From assembly GCF_900166635.1 (NCBI RefSeq), contig NZ_LT800497.1, forward strand, positions 3,520,344 through 3,584,343: a stretch of 64,000 nt of DNA, in the 5' to 3' direction. This DNA comes from Oceanobacillus timonensis. Lineage in GTDB: Bacteria > Bacillota > Bacilli > Bacillales > Amphibacillaceae. Numbering within the stretch: the first letter of the stretch is position 1; the number at the start of each line of letters is the position of its first letter. Shown here piece by piece: positions 63,683-64,000 of this stretch. Below the pieces are notes generated by a model, which was not told the DNA's origin, searched no databases, and saw only the letters and a list, made by a program, of their open reading frames with translations. A program made the translations under genes and the position numbers.

Positions 63683-64000
63683 TTAAAAAGGTAATACGCC
63701 GGATGGTAAAGATATCTGCAATAATGACGTAAATACAAAATAAATAAAACTTGAAAAAGCAATCGATACAATGCCATTTACGATATGACTTCTGTATCCT
63801 AAAAATATAGAACAGCAGAAAATAAAAAGAGCAGACACAATGATAAATCCAAGTATTTCCAGTAAGAATATATATATAAATATAAGTACGCCTACCCCAA
63901 GAAGCATTCCCACCTCTTTTTTTGGAATGTTTCTTTTTTGACGCTGTTCTTCTGTCTCTTTATCTTTTGAAAAAAACAATAGAATGGATAAAATCACTAA
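63683..64000 (-). CDS. TctB-family small permease (5' end outside window)
   Basis: The frame runs to the last base, so the N-terminus is missing and the GTG at 63997 should not be taken as the start. The visible 105 residues have a basic/acidic loop (KDKETEEQRQKRNIPKK) followed by helices at about 28-60 and 78-98, matching the second half of TctB. It precedes TctA by 17 bp in the same operon. Confidence 0.78.
   Translation of the reverse strand, partial: LVILSILLFFSKDKETEEQRQKRNIPKKEVGMLLGVGVLIFIYIFLLEILGFIIVSALFIFCCSIFLGYRSHIVNGIVSIAFSSFIYFVFTSLLQISLPSGVLPF

Overview
The window is AT-rich, tightly coding Gram-positive DNA and reads as a chromosome segment of a spore-forming Bacillaceae, most like Oceanobacillus or Virgibacillus. 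The pointers are CotX/CotV-type spore coat proteins behind sigma-K-like -10 elements, strong AGGAGG ribosome sites with some GTG/TTG starts, T-box and preQ1 leaders, CssRS/HtrA, YkoGHI-, YhgDE- and YkgA-like genes, and Mqo. Genus is inferred from gene content only. No rRNA, tRNA, CRISPR array, transposase or prophage was seen.

Layout. 1-3.9 kb: end of a tripartite tricarboxylate transporter (TctC-A-B) with a PrpF-family isomerase. 3.9-8.6 kb: a YkoGHI-like two-component system with a PepSY lipid-anchored or membrane protein, then thioredoxin-like and DUF368 genes. 8.6-17.8 kb: YkgA-like hydrolase, malate:quinone oxidoreductase, a TetR/YhgE pair, CidAB and two related micro-ORFs. 17.8-27.4 kb: TypA, a CssRS-like system beside its probable target HtrA, a zinc-ribbon membrane protein, a YteA-like zinc finger, a beta-hydroxyacid dehydrogenase and a MITE-like repeat. 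27.4-29.5 kb: cold-shock gene and spore coat genes. 29.7-38.4 kb: TrhO, GNAT, glutathione peroxidase, M20 amidohydrolase, a TRAP transporter and a T-box-controlled archaeal-type prolyl-tRNA synthetase. 38.5-49 kb: envelope and metabolism genes, including a preQ1-riboswitch operon (QueF plus queuosine precursor transporter), MurB, and a zinc lipoprotein broken by a 4-bp duplication downstream of two Zur-box-like sites. 48.8-57.2 kb: hisJ divergent from hisZGDBHAFIC, which together encode the full histidine pathway. 57.4-59.7 kb: a ureohydrolase-family enzyme and an Nramp homologue lacking the metal motifs, behind two palindromic operators. 59.8-64 kb: SurA-N lipoprotein and, on the minus strand, TctB-TctA followed by an overlapping DASS-family carrier.

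The strongest leads are the ureohydrolase/Nramp-like pair (probably uptake plus hydrolysis of an organic nitrogen compound rather than metal import), the Zur-controlled frameshifted ZinT gene, a duplicated 31-residue membrane peptide, a MITE family whose remnant supplies a promoter, a two-heptad duplication in a HAMP linker, and a probable ATT start codon. All gene calls come from reading the sequence; no database search was run.
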